Made by a program: the position numbers and the translations under genes
The notes under the pieces: model-generated
Databases searched by the model: none
What the model was told of the DNA's origin: nothing
Seen by the model: the letters and a program-made list of their open reading frames with translations, nothing else
Assembly (NCBI GenBank): GCA_025352305.1
Contig: JANXTQ010000048.1
Location: forward strand, 1 to 8,683
DNA length: 8,683 nt
Source of the DNA: Actinomycetes bacterium
GTDB taxonomy: Bacteria > Actinomycetota > Acidimicrobiia > Acidimicrobiales > RAAP-2
Reading direction: 5' to 3'
Shown: positions 7,284 through 8,683 of the stretch, piece after piece
Layout of the letters: each line of letters opens with the position of its first letter
Position numbering within the stretch: the first letter of the stretch is position 1

Positions 7284-8134
7284 AGAAATACGAGACCGCG
7301 CCGGTCCGCCTCGAGGACCAAGACGTCGCCGGCGACGTTTAACGAGTGAAGAGTGTCCTTCGCGGCCTGCGAAACGTGCGCTGCGGTCTCACTCGTCGCC
7401 ACACCCAACATCGCGGAGCCCGCGCCGGACCAGCACGACGCCAGAGCACCCGCGTCGACGAGCGAAGCCAGTAACGCTTCGGCGAACGGCAAAAGTGGAG
7501 CGCGGTAACGCTGATGCAATCGGTCTTCCATTGCCTCGGGCCGTAGGCGCCGATGGTCCGCCAGCCCCGCAATCAACAGTCCCAAGCGGGCGAGGTTGAA
7601 GGTGGCGTCTCTAAAGGCGACCGCACTCGGCAGAACTTCACGCGCGTCCGCCGTACTGAGATGCTGTTCGGGAACTATCAGGACAAAACGCAACTCGTCG
7701 TCGAGGGCAAGTGTTTCGACAATGGGCACACCACTAATTACTGTCGCGACGACGAGTCCTCCTCGCTCGCTCGCGGCCGCGTTTTCAGGGTGACCTTCGT
7801 GGCCGGTGGCGACCGCCAAAGCGTTCGGTGCTCCGGCCGCGGCGGCTGCGCCAAGAGCGAGTGACGCAGACGAACCCAGTCCGCGCGCGAGCGGTATCTG
7901 AGAGTCAACGGTCAACTTGAAGTTGCTGTGTCCGAGTACTTCTCGGGCCACTTTTACTCCGAGGTGTCGTTCGTCGTCGAACAGTCCGGCGCCCTGGCCC
8001 GTCGTTACGACTTCTAAGTGGTCGGACGGTTCAATTGACAACTCGAGGTACAGCCCGAGCGCGAGGCCCAGGGCGTCAAAGCCCGGACCGAGATTGGCGG
8101 TCGATGCCGGAACTCTCACTCGCACGTTGCTCAC
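7280..8134 (-). CDS. thrB: Homoserine kinase (GHMP family)
   Basis: ThrB phosphorylates homoserine with ATP to O-phosphohomoserine, the precursor of threonine, in the cytoplasm. I chose the GTG at 8134 because the family's N-terminal motif begins a few residues later, a good GGAAGGG lies upstream, and it overlaps the preceding stop as GTGA; the longer open frame above it lies inside the carboxypeptidase gene. The protein has 284 residues, slightly shorter than the usual 300 or so. Motifs in order are PASTANLGPGFDALG (9-23), PLARGLGSSAS (81-91, the GHMP ATP-binding motif), EGHPEN (113-118), STADAREVLP (160-169), EDRLHQRYR (203-211) and SGAGSAMLG (236-244). The stretch between GLGSSAS and EGHPEN is shorter than I would expect, which may account for the missing length. 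Neither homoserine dehydrogenase nor threonine synthase lies in this window. Confidence 0.93.
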   Translation of the reverse strand: MSNVRVRVPASTANLGPGFDALGLALGLYLELSIEPSDHLEVVTTGQGAGLFDDERHLGVKVAREVLGHSNFKLTVDSQIPLARGLGSSASLALGAAAAAGAPNALAVATGHEGHPENAAASERGGLVVATVISGVPIVETLALDDELRFVLIVPEQHLSTADAREVLPSAVAFRDATFNLARLGLLIAGLADHRRLRPEAMEDRLHQRYRAPLLPFAEALLASLVDAGALASCWSGAGSAMLGVATSETAAHVSQAAKDTLHSLNVAGDVLVLEADRRGLVFL

Positions 8135-8683
8135 AGTAGGCCCTTCCACCACGGGCCACGTCGCACGTCGCGAAGAAGTAGCGCGGTGGCCTGCGCTTTT
8201 AAACGGTTGCCAAAACTGATGGCCACGAGAGGTTGATTTCGCCACACGCAACCGAGTGACGCGACCGATATCGAAAAACTATTACGACTCAAAGTGATGA
8301 CGTGCTCGGTGAGCGAAAACACTGAGCCGCTTAACGGACGTGCGCTGCAGCGCGCATTCAGTGACAACAGCGCTATTCGCGGAGTGGGCAAGCGTTGCCA
8401 CCACAGTGCTCGCTGAACGCCACTCAGCACAACGGGACTCGTTGAGCCGTTCCAGCCGACTGTTCCAATTTGTTGTCCATTGCGCCAGTGATTGACCACA
8501 ACAGAGCGCACCGCCGAGTGGGCCAAGGCGTAAGCGGCGCGACCGGCCGCTCGTAGCAAATTGTTGCCTCGCTGGCCGAGGACAATCGCGTAGGTGTCAA
8601 AACCAATACCGTCTCGCCACACCCGCAGTGCCATGACGTCGCAGCCGCCCGCCAAGTCGGTGCGCCCGGACTTCACGCCAATG
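8131..8683 (-). CDS. D-alanyl-D-alanine carboxypeptidase (peptidase S11), C-terminal part, cut by window edge
   Basis: This partial frame enters from the right edge and ends at a TGA at 8133..8131, giving 183 residues. It opens with IGVKSGRTDLAGGC. In S11 penicillin-binding carboxypeptidases such as DacA, the third active-site motif Lys-Thr-Gly sits in the context GVKTGyT-x-x-AG-x-C; here it is Lys-Ser-Gly, a conservative variant. The following DTYAIVLGQRGNNLLRAAGRAAYALAHSA fits the strand and helix that close the transpeptidase fold. The SxxK and SxN motifs and any signal peptide lie outside the window. The last 120 residues or so form a C-terminal region that I cannot assign, and no membrane anchor is obvious. 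Such enzymes act outside the membrane, removing the terminal D-Ala of peptidoglycan pentapeptides. The stop overlaps the thrB start. I am fairly sure of the family but not of the paralogue. Confidence 0.75.
   Translation of the reverse strand, partial: IGVKSGRTDLAGGCDVMALRVWRDGIGFDTYAIVLGQRGNNLLRAAGRAAYALAHSAVRSVVVNHWRNGQQIGTVGWNGSTSPVVLSGVQRALWWQRLPTPRIALLSLNARCSARPLSGSVFSLTEHVITLSRNSFSISVASLGCVWRNQPLVAISFGNRLKAQATALLLRDVRRGPWWKGLL
8141..8147 (-). promoter_or_regulatory. Shine-Dalgarno sequence of thrB
   Basis: GGAAGGG reads 5'->3' on the minus strand, six bases before the GTG at 8134. It decides the thrB start in favour of this GTG rather than the longer open frame. It lies within the last codons of the carboxypeptidase gene, so thrB combines its own ribosome binding site with a GTGA overlap. 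Confidence 0.65.

Noticed and set aside
8218..8230. 13-base match to positions 6-18 (tgatggccacgag) as a repeat or attachment site
   Set aside because: The two copies encode similar Leu-Val-Ala-Ile stretches in unrelated genes at the window edges; nothing else flanks them, so chance and codon similarity suffice.
7280..8251. Longer thrB start giving 323 residues
   Set aside because: The extra 39 residues overlap the carboxypeptidase gene, lack homology to homoserine kinase and are bypassed by the GTG at 8134, which has a good ribosome binding site.

Overview
This window is a tightly packed run of bacterial housekeeping genes, all on the minus strand, so transcription runs from high to low coordinates. 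It looks like one operon or part of one. It suggests an actinobacterium of moderately high GC content. The strongest evidence is the succinyl-DAP aminotransferase, which resembles the actinobacterial DapC family, and the frequent GTG starts. The DapD, however, is of the 274-residue type best known from proteobacteria, unlike the DapD of Mycobacterium or Corynebacterium. An early-branching class such as Acidimicrobiia would fit, but I cannot prove that from this sequence alone.

Layout in transcription order: (1) C-terminal end of a D-alanyl-D-alanine carboxypeptidase, cut by the right edge; (2) thrB, homoserine kinase; (3) an RhtA-like ten-helix EamA exporter; (4) miaB, tRNA methylthiotransferase; (5) miaA, tRNA dimethylallyltransferase; (6) dapF, diaminopimelate epimerase; (7) hflX, ribosome-associated GTPase; (8) dapC, succinyl-DAP aminotransferase; (9) dapD, tetrahydrodipicolinate succinyltransferase; (10) the first 15 codons of a probable dapE (succinyl-DAP desuccinylase), cut by the left edge. 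Six of the nine junctions are 4-base stop/start overlaps (GTGA or ATGA); the other three are gaps of 30, 7 and 23 bases. No stretch of 300 bases lacks a gene, and I see no internal promoter, terminator, RNA gene, repeat array or mobile element.

Together the genes cover the succinylase branch of meso-diaminopimelate and lysine synthesis (dapD, dapC, dapE, dapF), one threonine-branch step with a likely exporter of its substrate or product (thrB and the RhtA-like gene), the two-step ms2i6A37 tRNA modification (miaA then miaB), a ribosome-rescue GTPase and a peptidoglycan-trimming enzyme. DAP is both a lysine precursor and a peptidoglycan building block, so the carboxypeptidase and the dap genes share a theme.

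I found no undescribed system. The points most worth a second look are a serine where DapF normally has its first catalytic cysteine, the translationally coupled homoserine kinase and exporter pair, and the mixed lineage affinity of DapD and DapC.
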